DNA from: Marinobacterium lutimaris
GTDB lineage: Bacteria; Pseudomonadota; Gammaproteobacteria; Pseudomonadales; Balneatricaceae
Direction: 5' to 3'
NCBI RefSeq assembly: GCF_900108065.1
Contig: NZ_FNVQ01000001.1
Coordinates: 1,364,001 to 1,428,000 of the forward strand
Length of the DNA: 64,000 nucleotides
Shown here: in pieces, positions 37,800 through 46,534 of the stretch
Numbering within the stretch: the stretch's first letter is position 1
Layout: each line of letters begins with the position of its first letter
Made by a program: the position numbers and the translations under genes
Notes under the pieces: model-generated
Told to the model about the DNA's origin: nothing
Seen by the model: the letters and a program-made list of their open reading frames with translations, nothing else
Databases searched by the model: none

Positions 37800-38639
37800 A
37801 TGACTAGTACAACCCCGATCCAGGGTAACAACCAGGGCCGTATCTCCCGCCGTTTTGCCGAGCTCAAGCAGCAGAACCGAGCAGGTCTCGTCACCTTCAT
37901 CAGTGCCGGCGACCCAGATTACGATACCGGCCTTAACAACCTGATCGCCCTGTCCGAATCCGGTGCCGACGTGATCGAGCTGGGCATGCCGTTCACCGAC
38001 CCGATGGCCGATGGCGCGTCGATCCAGAAGTCTTCACTGCGCGCACTCACCGCTGGCCAGAATATGCAGAAAACCCTGCAGATGGTCCGTGAGCTGCGTA
38101 AGAAAGATCAGGATACCCCGCTGGTGCTGATGGGCTATTACAACCCGATCTACTGCATGGGTGTAGACACCTTCCTTGCCCAGGCTGCCGAAGCGGGCGT
38201 TGACGGCCTGATTGTGGTGGATCTGCCGCCGGAGCATGACGACGAGCTGTGCGTGCCTGCCCAGAAACACGGCATCAACTTTATCCGCCTGGCGACCCCG
38301 ACCACCGACGCCAAGCGTCTGCCGATGGTGCTGGAAAACACCTCCGGCTTTCTCTACTACGTTTCCAGCACCGGCGTTACCGGCGCTGCGGCTCCGACCC
38401 CTGAAAAGGTGGAAGGTGAAGTCAGCGCCATTCGCGCCCATACCGATATTCCGATCGCGGTCGGCTTCGGTATCCGCACCCCGGAACAGGCAGAACGGAT
38501 CGCCAAGTTCGCCGACGCCGTGGTCGTAGGCTCGGCCCTCACCGACTGTGTCGAAAACGCCGCAACACCGGCAGCGGGCACCGACGCTATCGCTGAGCTG
38601 ACCCGCTCACTGGCCAAAGCGGTACGCGAGGCGCGCTAG
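37800..38639 (+). CDS. trpA: Tryptophan synthase alpha subunit
   Basis: This 279-aa TIM-barrel protein cleaves indoleglycerol phosphate to indole for TrpB. Catalytic Glu is in [15 protein letters not shown], with the partner Asp in the same segment; the phosphate loop is [15 protein letters not shown] precedes the ATG. It is the last gene of the trpBA unit, followed by a terminator. Confidence 0.98.
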   Translation: MTSTTPIQGNNQGRISRRFAELKQQNRAGLVTFISAGDPDYDTGLNNLIALSESGADVIELGMPFTDPMADGASIQKSSLRALTAGQNMQKTLQMVRELRKKDQDTPLVLMGYYNPIYCMGVDTFLAQAAEAGVDGLIVVDLPPEHDDELCVPAQKHGINFIRLATPTTDAKRLPMVLENTSGFLYYVSSTGVTGAAAPTPEKVEGEVSAIRAHTDIPIAVGFGIRTPEQAERIAKFADAVVVGSALTDCVENAATPAAGTDAIAELTRSLAKAVREAR

Positions 38640-38662
38640 AATTAGCCCACCCCGCAGCCAAT

Positions 38663-38694
38663 AAAAAGCAGCCTTTCACGGCTGCTTTTTTCTT
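38663..38694 (+). terminator. Rho-independent terminator of trpBA
   Basis: A perfect 7-bp stem AGCAGCC / GGCTGCT (38667-38673 with 38680-38686), flanked by A and T runs, ends in TTTTTTCTTTT. Confidence 0.9.
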
Positions 38695-38831
38695 TTGACC
38701 TGCGTTTTTCTTTGCCTGATTAATCTCTCGCACTGGCTAACGCTTATTAAAACAACTGTCTGAATCCATGGAAATTGTTTCCCAAACTGTGTATTTTCGC
38801 CGCGCCAAAGGAAGACAACAGGAAATAAAAC

Positions 38832-40238
38832 ATGGAACAGTCAGATAAAAAACCGCTCCCTCCCCTCTTAAGCTCTCTGCTCGGCAATCTGAAGCAATAT
38901 TCCCTGGGCATCGCTGGCGCTGCAGTCGCGCTGCTACTCGGGATATCATCCTTCTTCACCACTGAACTGGGCTACACCTACGTGGTGCAGGATACCCTGT
39001 TCGGCTCTATCCGCGTCTATACCGAGCCTGGCGTGCACTTCAAAGTGCCGATGTTTTCCAACGTCTACACCTATAACCAGGCGATGACGCTGAACTTCGG
39101 TAACCAGGAAAACGGCGAAGTTATCCGCGCTACCCGTCAGCTGACCGATGTCGAAGTGCAGTTTGCCGATACCTACACCGCCAGCATCCCGGCCACCTTC
39201 CGCTTCAAACTCTCAGCCGATCCCGACAAGATCATCGCGATGCACCGCGAGTTTCGCAGCTACGATAACCTGATCGATTCACTGCTGATAAAGAACGCCA
39301 AGAACGTCACCGTGGTCACGGCTACCCAGTACACCGGCGAAGAGTTCTTCCAGGGTGGGCTTAACAAGTTCAAGGTCCAGCTGGAAGATCAGCTCCAGTT
39401 CGGCCTTTACCAGACCGAGCGCCGTCAGGTAGAAGTAGAACAGACCGATCTCGCTGCCGTCTCATCCGAGAACGACGATGCCGACCGTCTTGAGCGCAAG
39501 GTGCAGCTGGTCTGGAAAAATATCATCCTGCAGGACAAGTCCGGCCAGGCGATGCGTCTGGCCAACCCGTTGGACTCCTACGGTATCCAGGTACGCCAGG
39601 TTACTATCGGCCGGCCGTTCCCGGAGAAGCGCCTGGATGAGCTACTCGTGAAGAAGAAGGATCTGGTGGCCAAACGTATCACCGCGATTCAGGCCCAGGA
39701 AACCGCCCGTGCCGAAGCGAAGACCGCTCAGCTCGAAAAAGAGATCGAGAAAGCCCGCGCGATCCAGGACGCCCAGCGCGCCAAGGAGCTGGCGATCATC
39801 TCCAAGCAGAAAGAGGTTGAGATGGAGCGCCAGCAGGCGGAACTGGAACAGGTGCGTAAGGAGAAGGAGCAGGCCGTAGCCGTGCTGGAGAAAGAGACCC
39901 AGCTGGAGGTCGCCACCGCCGAGCGTGATATCCAGAAAGCCAATGCGGAAGCCGCTACTTACGCAGCCAAGGCGATTCGCGAAAAAGGTCTGGCGGAAGC
40001 GGAAGTCGCCAAGGCGCATCTGCTGGCAAAACAGGCCGCCAAGGATATCTACATGGCGGAGATCCAGCGTGATATCGCCGATGTCATGTACCCGGCACTG
40101 AAAGAAACCCAGATCAAAATGCCTGAATACTACGTGGGTGATGGCAGCGCCACCCCGGTGAACAGCCTCGATGTCTTTACCAGCCTGGGCGCCATGGACC
40201 AGCTGAAAAAGAATATGACTGGCGCGCCGGCTAACTAA
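38832..40238 (+). CDS. SPFH/Band 7 (prohibitin-like) membrane protein
   Basis: This 468-aa protein has one N-terminal transmembrane helix (about 24-44), a Band 7 domain (about 45-260) and a long charged coiled coil rich in Glu, Lys, Ala and Gln (about 270-400), then a short C-terminal tail. This is the form of SPFH scaffolds that assemble large membrane rings with proteases or other clients. No NfeD or HflK/C partner lies beside it. It is monocistronic with a strong terminator. Confidence 0.88.
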   Translation: MEQSDKKPLPPLLSSLLGNLKQYSLGIAGAAVALLLGISSFFTTELGYTYVVQDTLFGSIRVYTEPGVHFKVPMFSNVYTYNQAMTLNFGNQENGEVIRATRQLTDVEVQFADTYTASIPATFRFKLSADPDKIIAMHREFRSYDNLIDSLLIKNAKNVTVVTATQYTGEEFFQGGLNKFKVQLEDQLQFGLYQTERRQVEVEQTDLAAVSSENDDADRLERKVQLVWKNIILQDKSGQAMRLANPLDSYGIQVRQVTIGRPFPEKRLDELLVKKKDLVAKRITAIQAQETARAEAKTAQLEKEIEKARAIQDAQRAKELAIISKQKEVEMERQQAELEQVRKEKEQAVAVLEKETQLEVATAERDIQKANAEAATYAAKAIREKGLAEAEVAKAHLLAKQAAKDIYMAEIQRDIADVMYPALKETQIKMPEYYVGDGSATPVNSLDVFTSLGAMDQLKKNMTGAPAN

Positions 40239-40266
40239 GCCCTCTGCCAGTAATCAACCCGGCAAT

Positions 40267-40296
40267 AAAAAGGCTCCTCAATCGAGGAGCCTTTTT
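40267..40296 (+). terminator. Strong rho-independent terminator
   Basis: A perfect 13-bp inverted repeat (40267-40279 with 40284-40296) with a 4-nt loop and flanking A5/T5 tracts. Bidirectional; serves the SPFH gene and probably the convergent CPCC gene. Confidence 0.93.
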
Positions 40297-40334
40297 GTTA
40301 AGCGATGACAGCAGACTAACGCGTCAAAACAGGG

Positions 40335-40679
40335 TCAGTCACCGGCCTGTTGATCGGATTTAACGACCCAGCCGCTCTCAAGGTCGTACTCAAGCCGGTA
40401 GTGCCTCAGATCGATATCTTCCGCGGTCGCCGCGCGCACGTGGGGTGCGTCCTGGGGATCACTGACGCCATGGCGCTGAAAATTGATTCGCCCATCCTCA
40501 AGGGTTACGCGGTTGGGACCACCCCGATATTCAATTGTAGTGTCGTCATCCTCTCCATCGTCCTCCCAGAAGCAGATCGAGCAGATATCATAGCGAGATG
40601 CCCGCCCGAGGGTTGCGTAACCGCAACAGGGGCAGGCGTAAAGCCCGTTCTCAGCACGCTCTCTATTGATCTTGTCCAT
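40335..40679 (-). CDS. CPCC-family cysteine-rich protein
   Basis: This 114-aa cytoplasmic protein has the N-terminal signature YACPCCGYATL...YDICSICFWEDDG, with two CxxC pairs that look like a zinc knuckle followed by an acidic stretch. This is the CPCC (Cys-rich) domain family, function unknown. The C-terminal half is charged and Trp-containing. Not in an operon. Confidence 0.85.
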   Translation of the reverse strand: MDKINRERAENGLYACPCCGYATLGRASRYDICSICFWEDDGEDDDTTIEYRGGPNRVTLEDGRINFQRHGVSDPQDAPHVRAATAEDIDLRHYRLEYDLESGWVVKSDQQAGD

Positions 40680-41007
40680 CGATTAAGTCTCACCGACCAG
40701 GTTTTGTTTAGCCCTCAGCACTATTTTAGCCCTCAGCACTATGGCGCTGTGACATCGCTTTGGCTGCGACCCTGGCGCTTTAGCATTCGGCTGAAGATAG
40801 CTTTTTCTGCATATTACCGAGGCGGCCGTTCTCTGCACAGGCAATACTTACCTGACTGCGCACTCCAAAGAACGAGAGGAATCTAAGGTGATTATCCTTC
40901 AGCGTCTGCAACTTAACATTCAACAAAGAAGAGATGCCGCAGACAGACTCCAGGGAAGATCGATGAATTAACAGGCGGGGTTTGGATAGCCAGTCGGGCA
41001 GAAAGGA
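40680..41007. other. Intergenic region with a tandem repeat
   Basis: 328 nt between the CPCC gene and the end of the cyclase gene, both on the minus strand. It contains the 18-bp duplication described separately and no convincing gene or terminator. Confidence 0.4.
40707..40742. repeat. Perfect 18-bp tandem duplication
   Basis: Two identical 18-nt units (TTTAGCCCTCAGCACTAT) lie directly head to tail at 40707-40724 and 40725-40742, about 28 nt upstream of the CPCC start codon. Probably a recent slippage event; it sits in that gene's promoter or leader. Confidence 0.9.
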
Positions 41008-42057
41008 TCAGCGGTAGTGCTGCTTCGCCTCGTCTTCAAGGAAATAGAGCTCCATCGGGCCAAAGCCTTTAATCTCAGACTCGCCCCTTGGGGTGCAGAT
41101 AAAATCATCCTTGATCAACTCGTAAGTCGCCTGGTTCAGCGTGATCCGCATCGGCTCGGAGTGGCTCTCCATCCGCGCAGCGAGATTCACACCCGGACCA
41201 AAGAGGTCATAGACGTATTTCTGGATACCGACCAGCGAACCGATCACTGGCCCCGTATTTATCCCTATGCGCCCACGCCACTCGTTGCTGTGCGCAGCAT
41301 TGCGCTTCTCCAGATAGCGGCGCATTCGCAACGCCACACGCGCGATATTGGCGGTATCTTCTCCGCTCTCTTCGGGCACGCCGGATACAGCCATGTAGGA
41401 ATCGCCGATGGTGCGGATGCGTTCACAACCGAACATCTCTACGATGCGATCAAAGGCGGAGAAAATATCGTTCAACTCCGACACCAGCGCGCTGGCGTCA
41501 TGGGAGATCTGCATATCGGTAAAACGGACGAAATCGAGCATCAGAATAGCCGCATTATCAAAGTGCTGAGGCGTAGTAGTGCCGTAATTCTTCAGCTCTT
41601 CGTACACCTGTTTCGGCATTACGTTCAGCAGAAGGCGCTCCACCCTGTCCTTTTCCCGCTCCAGCGCCTTGGCGTTTTTCTCCGCCATGCGTGAGTAGGA
41701 ATCCAGCATGTACTGGCTCTCTTTCTCTTTGGAGATATCGCGCCCCTCTATCAACGTAAGAGTGGCTCCCTGGTGCTCCATGCGGTGCATCTCCAGGCGC
41801 ACGGGCGTGGCACGCCCTTTTACCTGGACCTCCAGCTCCAGACGATAGCTTCCCCTGTCGCTCAAGCGCTGCACGGCCTTATCCATAGGCAGTGACGGGA
41901 TACGATCGCTGATACCCCCCTGTTCCTCCGCAGGGGGCGGAAACCAGTCGAAGAAGCAGGCATTTTCGAAGCAGATGCTGTTTTGTTCCAGGTCCACCAG
42001 CGCAACCGCCAGGTGCAGCTGCTGTAACAGGGCGCGGGGATCGATCGGATTATCCAT
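41008..42057 (-). CDS. Class III adenylate cyclase-like protein with PAS-like N-terminus
   Basis: This 349-aa cytoplasmic protein has an N-terminal PAS-like domain (about 5-110), a coiled/transducer helix with LLLNVMPKQVYEEL (about 140-155), and a class III nucleotidyl cyclase domain (about 165-345). Both metal Asp residues are present (LMLDFVRF and TIGDSYM), as are the transition-state Asn/Arg (VNLAARMES). Of the purine-selecting positions, Asp is kept (YVYDLFG), but the usual Lys of IKTIGD is Arg here. ATP is the probable substrate. The gene follows a truncated globin gene after 10 nt, so heme-based control is plausible. Confidence 0.85.
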   Translation of the reverse strand: MDNPIDPRALLQQLHLAVALVDLEQNSICFENACFFDWFPPPAEEQGGISDRIPSLPMDKAVQRLSDRGSYRLELEVQVKGRATPVRLEMHRMEHQGATLTLIEGRDISKEKESQYMLDSYSRMAEKNAKALEREKDRVERLLLNVMPKQVYEELKNYGTTTPQHFDNAAILMLDFVRFTDMQISHDASALVSELNDIFSAFDRIVEMFGCERIRTIGDSYMAVSGVPEESGEDTANIARVALRMRRYLEKRNAAHSNEWRGRIGINTGPVIGSLVGIQKYVYDLFGPGVNLAARMESHSEPMRITLNQATYELIKDDFICTPRGESEIKGFGPMELYFLEDEAKQHYR

Positions 42058-42067
42058 CGGCCAGCCC

Positions 42068-42430
42068 TCAGGATTGGGTCACGATGCAGTGCCGGCGACT
42101 TAGCACTTCGCCGATAACACGGGAGATATCACCCTCTTCCAGCTCAAAGTCTTCGAGGGTGAACTTGAGAATTTTTACCGCTTCATCGAAGGCCGCACCG
42201 TCAATGCCAAGACTGTGATGAGCACGGGCAAGGGCTTCATTGGAAAAGCTTGCTGGCCCGCCCATCAGCGATGCGATGAACTTGGTCTGGTGATCGATAA
42301 GGCGCCGCATATCTAGCCCGTCAAAATAGGGGCTGAGGCGGGGTGACTCGAGAACTTCATCGTAAAATGCAGAGACTATGCGGCTGACTGTCGCAAAGCC
42401 TCCGTATTTATCGAACAGGGGTTGCTCCAT
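42068..42430 (-). CDS. Group I truncated hemoglobin
   Basis: This 120-aa protein has the 2-over-2 globin features: an N-terminal YGG motif (KYGGFATV), B-helix Tyr (SAFYDEVL), a GG pair after the E helix (SLMGGPASF) and the F-helix region ARAHHSLGI with the proximal His. It binds heme and probably O2 or NO. It lies directly upstream of the class III cyclase (10-nt gap), an operon that suggests gas or redox sensing. Confidence 0.9.
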   Translation of the reverse strand: MEQPLFDKYGGFATVSRIVSAFYDEVLESPRLSPYFDGLDMRRLIDHQTKFIASLMGGPASFSNEALARAHHSLGIDGAAFDEAVKILKFTLEDFELEEGDISRVIGEVLSRRHCIVTQS

Positions 42431-42610
42431 CGACGGCTCCCTTTCACCCTGACTGCCAGCGGCTTCTGGCCCCTACAATTCTTGGCTACTCAACGGGCGA
42501 TGGGTGAAGTACAACTCACTATAGTTGTCGCCCCCGGTATGCACAAACGGGGGCCTCTCAGTGCGGTGGTGTAAACAACCTGGATAAGGCCGAGTTATCT
42601 CGAATCTGGC

Positions 42611-42916
42611 TCAGCTGGCCGAGAGCTTGGTCTCGACACTACGGATCTTGTCCTCGATCGTCTGTTCACGGTCGGTACGGGTGCCCAGGCGCATGGATGA
42701 ACTTACTCGGGGCGCCCCCATCTCATGAACGACCTCGTGACAACGCTTAACCGCCGCCATCACCTCATCCCAGTCACCCTCGATGTTAGTACCGTAGGCA
42801 TGCAACTGATGCTCAAGCCCCGCCTCTTCCAGTACCCGCTGACAGGCGGTGACATACTCGGAGACAGAAACGCCAACACCGAGGGGGATTACGCAGAGGT
42901 CAATCATCACTTTCAT
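42611..42916 (-). CDS. MTH1187/YkoF-type thiamine-binding protein
   Basis: This 101-aa small cytoplasmic protein has the MTH1187 family pattern: MIDLCVIPLGVGVSVSEYV at the start, the HAYGTNIEGDWDEVMAAV core and a TRTDREQT segment. Family members bind thiamine or its precursors as ferredoxin-like oligomers. There are no thiamine synthesis genes nearby. Confidence 0.85.
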   Translation of the reverse strand: MKVMIDLCVIPLGVGVSVSEYVTACQRVLEEAGLEHQLHAYGTNIEGDWDEVMAAVKRCHEVVHEMGAPRVSSSMRLGTRTDREQTIEDKIRSVETKLSAS

Positions 42917-43024
42917 GGTTAGATTCCTGTTGCAACTTCAAAGGACTGATGGCGCAGGATAAACCGACGGCTCATCCGAATGATTAAGCCACTATAGCTG
43001 CCAGCATTCAGGGGATGGAAACGT

Positions 43025-43053
43025 AAAAAGGCACTCCTGGAGGGCGCCTTTTT
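43025..43053 (-). terminator. Bidirectional hairpin terminator
   Basis: AAAAAGGC (43025-43032) and GCCTTTTT (43046-43053) form an 8-bp stem extended inward with one mismatch. It lies 32 nt after the 29-codon small gene and before the thiamine-binding gene, so it closes the small transcript. Confidence 0.8.
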
Positions 43054-43085
43054 AAAAGTCGTATCGAAACATAAGTATGTACAGA

Positions 43086-43175
43086 TCAGTGCGGCATCGG
43101 CGGCAGCGGGATAGGTTTCTGCGGCCAGTCAGCGGCAACCTGATCGTCGTACTCTGCAGCATTCAGTGTCAACAT
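43086..43175 (-). CDS. Small proline-rich peptide gene, 29 aa
   Basis: This is a short gene below usual length cut-offs. ATG at 43175 is preceded by AGAGGAGG at 8 nt, an unusually strong ribosome site, and the TGA at 43086-43088 is followed 32 nt later by a hairpin terminator. The peptide is acidic in its first half (MLTLNAAEYDDQVAADW) and proline-rich at the end (PQKPIPLPPMPH). It has no signal peptide or membrane segment. No family is recognised. Signal, terminator and codon use together suggest a real gene. It could be a precursor peptide, a small regulatory protein or a leader peptide, but no modifying enzyme lies beside it. Confidence 0.55.
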   Translation of the reverse strand: MLTLNAAEYDDQVAADWPQKPIPLPPMPH

Positions 43176-43447
43176 GGCAAAACCTCCTCTATTTAGGTCT
43201 GGTGTCCAAACCAGCTGGAAGTAGTTTGCGTTGACCCAGCGATAAATAAAAATCAATATTCGCTATAATATATATAATTTATATCTTATAGCTGATAAAC
43301 CTGCCGCACCTCACGCCGCCCTGCCGGTTTACATCCGCTTCTTTTTCAACCTGTAAACGCTTTATTGCGCGGGTTCATACTATTCATTAGCCGCCAATTA
43401 GTTGGGCCCATCAGTGCCGCCGATCAGTGAAAGCAAGGGTCCGCTAG
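43176..43447. other. AT-rich upstream region of the small peptide gene
   Basis: About 270 nt, very AT-rich around 43240-43295 (repeated TATA steps), likely the promoter area of the small gene. An imperfect inverted repeat at 43198-43214 (GGTTTGGACACCAGACC on the minus strand) sits just before its ribosome site and could be an operator or leader hairpin. Confidence 0.4.
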
Positions 43448-43795
43448 TTACTCCCGGTTCAGCGCTTGCAGCAGCTCGATTTCAAACACCAGATCCGAGT
43501 TTGGCGGAATCTTGTCACCAAAACCGCGCTCGCCATAGCCCATCTCGGCTGGCACCGACAACTTTCGCTTACCGCCCACCTTCATGCCCTTGAGGCCCTC
43601 AACCCAGGCAGCAATCACCTTCTTGCGACTCAGCACCGTCTGAAAAGGCTCGCCTCGGTCATAAGACGAATCGAACTCGGTGCCATCTGCCAGGTATCCC
43701 CGATAGTGAGCGGTGACGAGCGCACCGCCCTTTTTCACCTCTGTACCCGTGCCTTCAATCAGGTCTTCAACCAGCAGTTGTTCAAATGCAGCCAT
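43448..43795 (-). CDS. FKBP-type peptidyl-prolyl isomerase
   Basis: This 115-aa single-domain cytoplasmic FKBP has YRGYLADGTEFDSSYDRGEPF, the hydrophobic pocket VIAAWVEGLKGMKVGGKR and a C-terminal NSDLVFEIELL strand. Active-site Asp, Phe, Trp and Tyr positions are kept. It catalyses cis-trans isomerisation of Xaa-Pro bonds. No signal peptide. Confidence 0.94.
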   Translation of the reverse strand: MAAFEQLLVEDLIEGTGTEVKKGGALVTAHYRGYLADGTEFDSSYDRGEPFQTVLSRKKVIAAWVEGLKGMKVGGKRKLSVPAEMGYGERGFGDKIPPNSDLVFEIELLQALNRE

Positions 43796-43949
43796 CTATT
43801 TTCCTGTCGCTATTGATCGTGTCGTCTAAGGGTATTCCATAACGCCAAGTCAGAGATATCAATATCCGCGTTGATCGATCGAAACCATTAGCGGTTTCTG
43901 ATATCTAACAGGATACCCAATCTACCCCGATCTCTAATGCAAGGATCGA

Positions 43950-44372
43950 ATGATGAAAAAACGACTCATTGCGCTAGCTACCCTGCTGCCCGCCCTGATG
44001 CTAAGCCTGACGACAATGGCGGGTCCAAGGGAGGATGAAGGCTGGAAAAAGATCGCCGATGGCGCCCTGTTGGTCGATGTACGCTCCGAACAGGAATTTG
44101 CCAGCGGCCATCTCGACGGCGCGCTACTGATCCCCTACGAAGAGGTGGTTACACAATTTGCTGCCCGTAACATCCCCAAGGATCAGCCGGTTGTGCTTTA
44201 CTGCCGCAGCGGCAACCGGGCCGGTGTAGCAGAACGCGCCTTGCGTGAGGCCGGGTATACGGAGCTGTTCAATGCCGGCGGGTTTACAGCTATGGCGGCC
44301 AGTAAGCCGGCAGAGCTGCCTGCCACTGACGCAACGGCCTGCACCCCCACATCAGGCGATGCCAACTGCTGA
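43950..44372 (+). CDS. Periplasmic rhodanese-like protein
   Basis: This 140-aa protein has a signal peptide (cut near TMAGP, about residue 24) followed by one rhodanese domain with the catalytic loop CRSGNR and the front motif LLVDVRSEQEFASGHLDGA. The C-terminal tail has two extra Cys residues. It probably transfers sulfur or handles thiols in the periplasm. ATGATG start with AAGGA upstream. Monocistronic. Confidence 0.92.
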   Translation: MMKKRLIALATLLPALMLSLTTMAGPREDEGWKKIADGALLVDVRSEQEFASGHLDGALLIPYEEVVTQFAARNIPKDQPVVLYCRSGNRAGVAERALREAGYTELFNAGGFTAMAASKPAELPATDATACTPTSGDANC

Positions 44373-44518
44373 CCGGAAGCACCACTCCCTGTCGATCAAA
44401 AGGGCTGCAAGCCTTGCCGGTTTTGCGGATTGATCCAACCCGGATGGCGCCAGAAAAACACCATCCGGGGTCGATCCATGAAAGCGGGATATGGCCAGCA
44501 ACCGTGGATATTACCGCA

Positions 44519-45445
44519 TCAATCCTGCCCTGCTGATACCCCACCAAGACCCTCGAAAAAATCGATAAACACCCGCATTTTCGCCGGCATAAAGCGCATC
44601 GGCTGGAACTGCATATGAATACCACCCTGAAAGTCGCTATGGATATGCCAGCCAGAGAGCACCTGGTCCACGGCACCGGTTTTCAGCGCATCGCAAACGA
44701 CAAAGTCCGGAAAGATACCTATACCCAGCCCCTCTTTTACCGCCCGCAATCGCATCTCGGAGTGGTTATTGATGTAGCGACCATCCACTGCGACGTTTTC
44801 GCGTCTATCCCCCTGGCTCAACAACCAGTGGTTGTCACGCTCGAACAATCCCAACGGAATGCAATCGTGTGCCAGCAGGTCACACGGTTCCTCTGGCCGG
44901 CCACGCTCCCTTAGATAATCCGGGCTCGCGCACAGCACCGAACTGACCCGACCGATCACCCTGTTTACCAGGTGCTCGTAGGGTTCGGCGGCCACATGAA
45001 AAACGATATCCAGATCCTGCCGCGCCGGGTCCATGCGCTGGTCGCTGACCATCAGCTGCAGGGATACGGCGGGATAACACTTGGCAAAAGCGATAAAGTG
45101 GGGCTCCAGCACCTGCCTCGCCAGCGCCTTGGGCACCGCCACTCGCAAGCGCCCTCGCGGCTCAACAGCATCGCTCTCCGATACCTGAACCGCCTCCCTG
45201 GCGTTATCCAGCATATTGCGGCACTGCTCATACACTGCCAAACCCACCGAGGTAGTTGTCTGGCGGCGCGTCGTGCGCTCGATCAGCATCACTCCCAGCG
45301 CCTTTTCCAGCCTGGATATCTGCCTACTGACACCGGAAGGGGTCATCCCCATTTTTGCGGCTGCGCCGGTAAAACTACCGGTTTCTACCACCGCGACAAA
45401 AGCGGCCATGTCCGGCAACAGAGGCATCAGTGCGTTGATATCCAT
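44519..45445 (-). CDS. LysR-family regulator
   Basis: This 308-aa protein has an N-terminal winged helix (AFVAVVETGSFTGAAAKMGMTPSGVSRQISRLE segment, about 14-60) and a C-terminal substrate-binding domain of the type found in the DsdC/AaeR-like group. It is divergent from an EamA exporter (112 nt apart), so it likely controls that gene. Confidence 0.92.
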   Translation of the reverse strand: MDINALMPLLPDMAAFVAVVETGSFTGAAAKMGMTPSGVSRQISRLEKALGVMLIERTTRRQTTTSVGLAVYEQCRNMLDNAREAVQVSESDAVEPRGRLRVAVPKALARQVLEPHFIAFAKCYPAVSLQLMVSDQRMDPARQDLDIVFHVAAEPYEHLVNRVIGRVSSVLCASPDYLRERGRPEEPCDLLAHDCIPLGLFERDNHWLLSQGDRRENVAVDGRYINNHSEMRLRAVKEGLGIGIFPDFVVCDALKTGAVDQVLSGWHIHSDFQGGIHMQFQPMRFMPAKMRVFIDFFEGLGGVSAGQD

Positions 45446-45557
45446 CTATTTATGCCTGCAAATCATTAGTTTTGTTCCTGATAACCATATTTTTGATTTT
45501 ATAAACCGAAGTTAGCATGCCTTCTCGATCTACTGCCAACGCGTTAACGAGGTAGCC

Positions 45558-46481
45558 ATGCGCGCACTTCCCCTGAGCTTGCCAACCAATCCAGGCTTTC
45601 GCCTGCCACTACCGGAGCTTTCACTGCTGCTGGTAGCGGCCTTCTGGGGCACCAGTTATGGCGTCACCAAGGAGGCTCTGGCGTACACCGGCGCACTGGC
45701 GTTTATCGCTATCCGCTTTGGCATGACTGCATTGATACTGGCACCACTGCACCTGAGGGAGATTTTTGCCGGGAAGGCAGCCGACTGCCTGCGGGCACTG
45801 CCGACCGGCATTCTGCTGCTGTGTATCTTTGTTGCGGAGACCTGGGGTGTATTTCACACATCAGCGACCCGTGCCGCCTTTCTGATCAGTCTCTGTGTAC
45901 TGATCACTCCGTTGCTCCAGGGGCTGATCGAGCGGCGCTGGCCCAGAGCACAGTTGCTTGGGCTGGTGCTGCTATCACTGCTGGGCGTTGGCCTTCTCAC
46001 CCAGGCGGGAGTGCAAGGCGAGGATACTGGCTGGAGGATGAACCTGAGGGATTACCTGATGCTTCTGGCGGCACTGCTGCGCGCCGTGCTGGTGGTGACT
46101 ACCAATCGACTGTTTAACGGCCGCGCCCTATCCGCCCTGGCGATCACCAGCACCCAGTCCTGGGTTGTAACCCTGGGCGCACTGGCGTTTTTTGCCCTCG
46201 GCGATGCGCCCGCATCCGAGCTGTTTCCTTTGCATGGAGAGTTCTGGTGGGCGGCGGTTTATCTGACACTGTGCTGCACCCTCTATGCGCTGTTCGCACA
46301 GAACTACGGCCTCAAGCACACTTCCCCATCGCGGGTCGCCCTGTTGACCGGTTCTGAACCCGCCTTTGGCGCACTGTTTGCGTTTTTATGGCTGGGGGAA
46401 ACCCTGACACCGGTTCAGCTACTGGGTGCCGGTTGCATTCTCCTGTCTACCCTGATCGCCACCTTGCAGCGACGACACTGA
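45558..46481 (+). CDS. EamA/DMT-family transporter
   Basis: This 307-aa protein has ten transmembrane helices in two EamA halves. The first has LLLVAAFWGTSYGVTK and the second LKHTSPSRVALLTGSEPAFGALFAFLWLGE, both typical. It is an exporter of amino acids or metabolites, substrate unknown. The LysR gene upstream is divergent and probably regulates it. Confidence 0.88.
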   Translation: MRALPLSLPTNPGFRLPLPELSLLLVAAFWGTSYGVTKEALAYTGALAFIAIRFGMTALILAPLHLREIFAGKAADCLRALPTGILLLCIFVAETWGVFHTSATRAAFLISLCVLITPLLQGLIERRWPRAQLLGLVLLSLLGVGLLTQAGVQGEDTGWRMNLRDYLMLLAALLRAVLVVTTNRLFNGRALSALAITSTQSWVVTLGALAFFALGDAPASELFPLHGEFWWAAVYLTLCCTLYALFAQNYGLKHTSPSRVALLTGSEPAFGALFAFLWLGETLTPVQLLGAGCILLSTLIATLQRRH

Positions 46482-46534
46482 AGCGGCGACGCTTAATGTA
46501 TAACCCGAGGGTCTCGACAGCAAAGCAACCGCTG

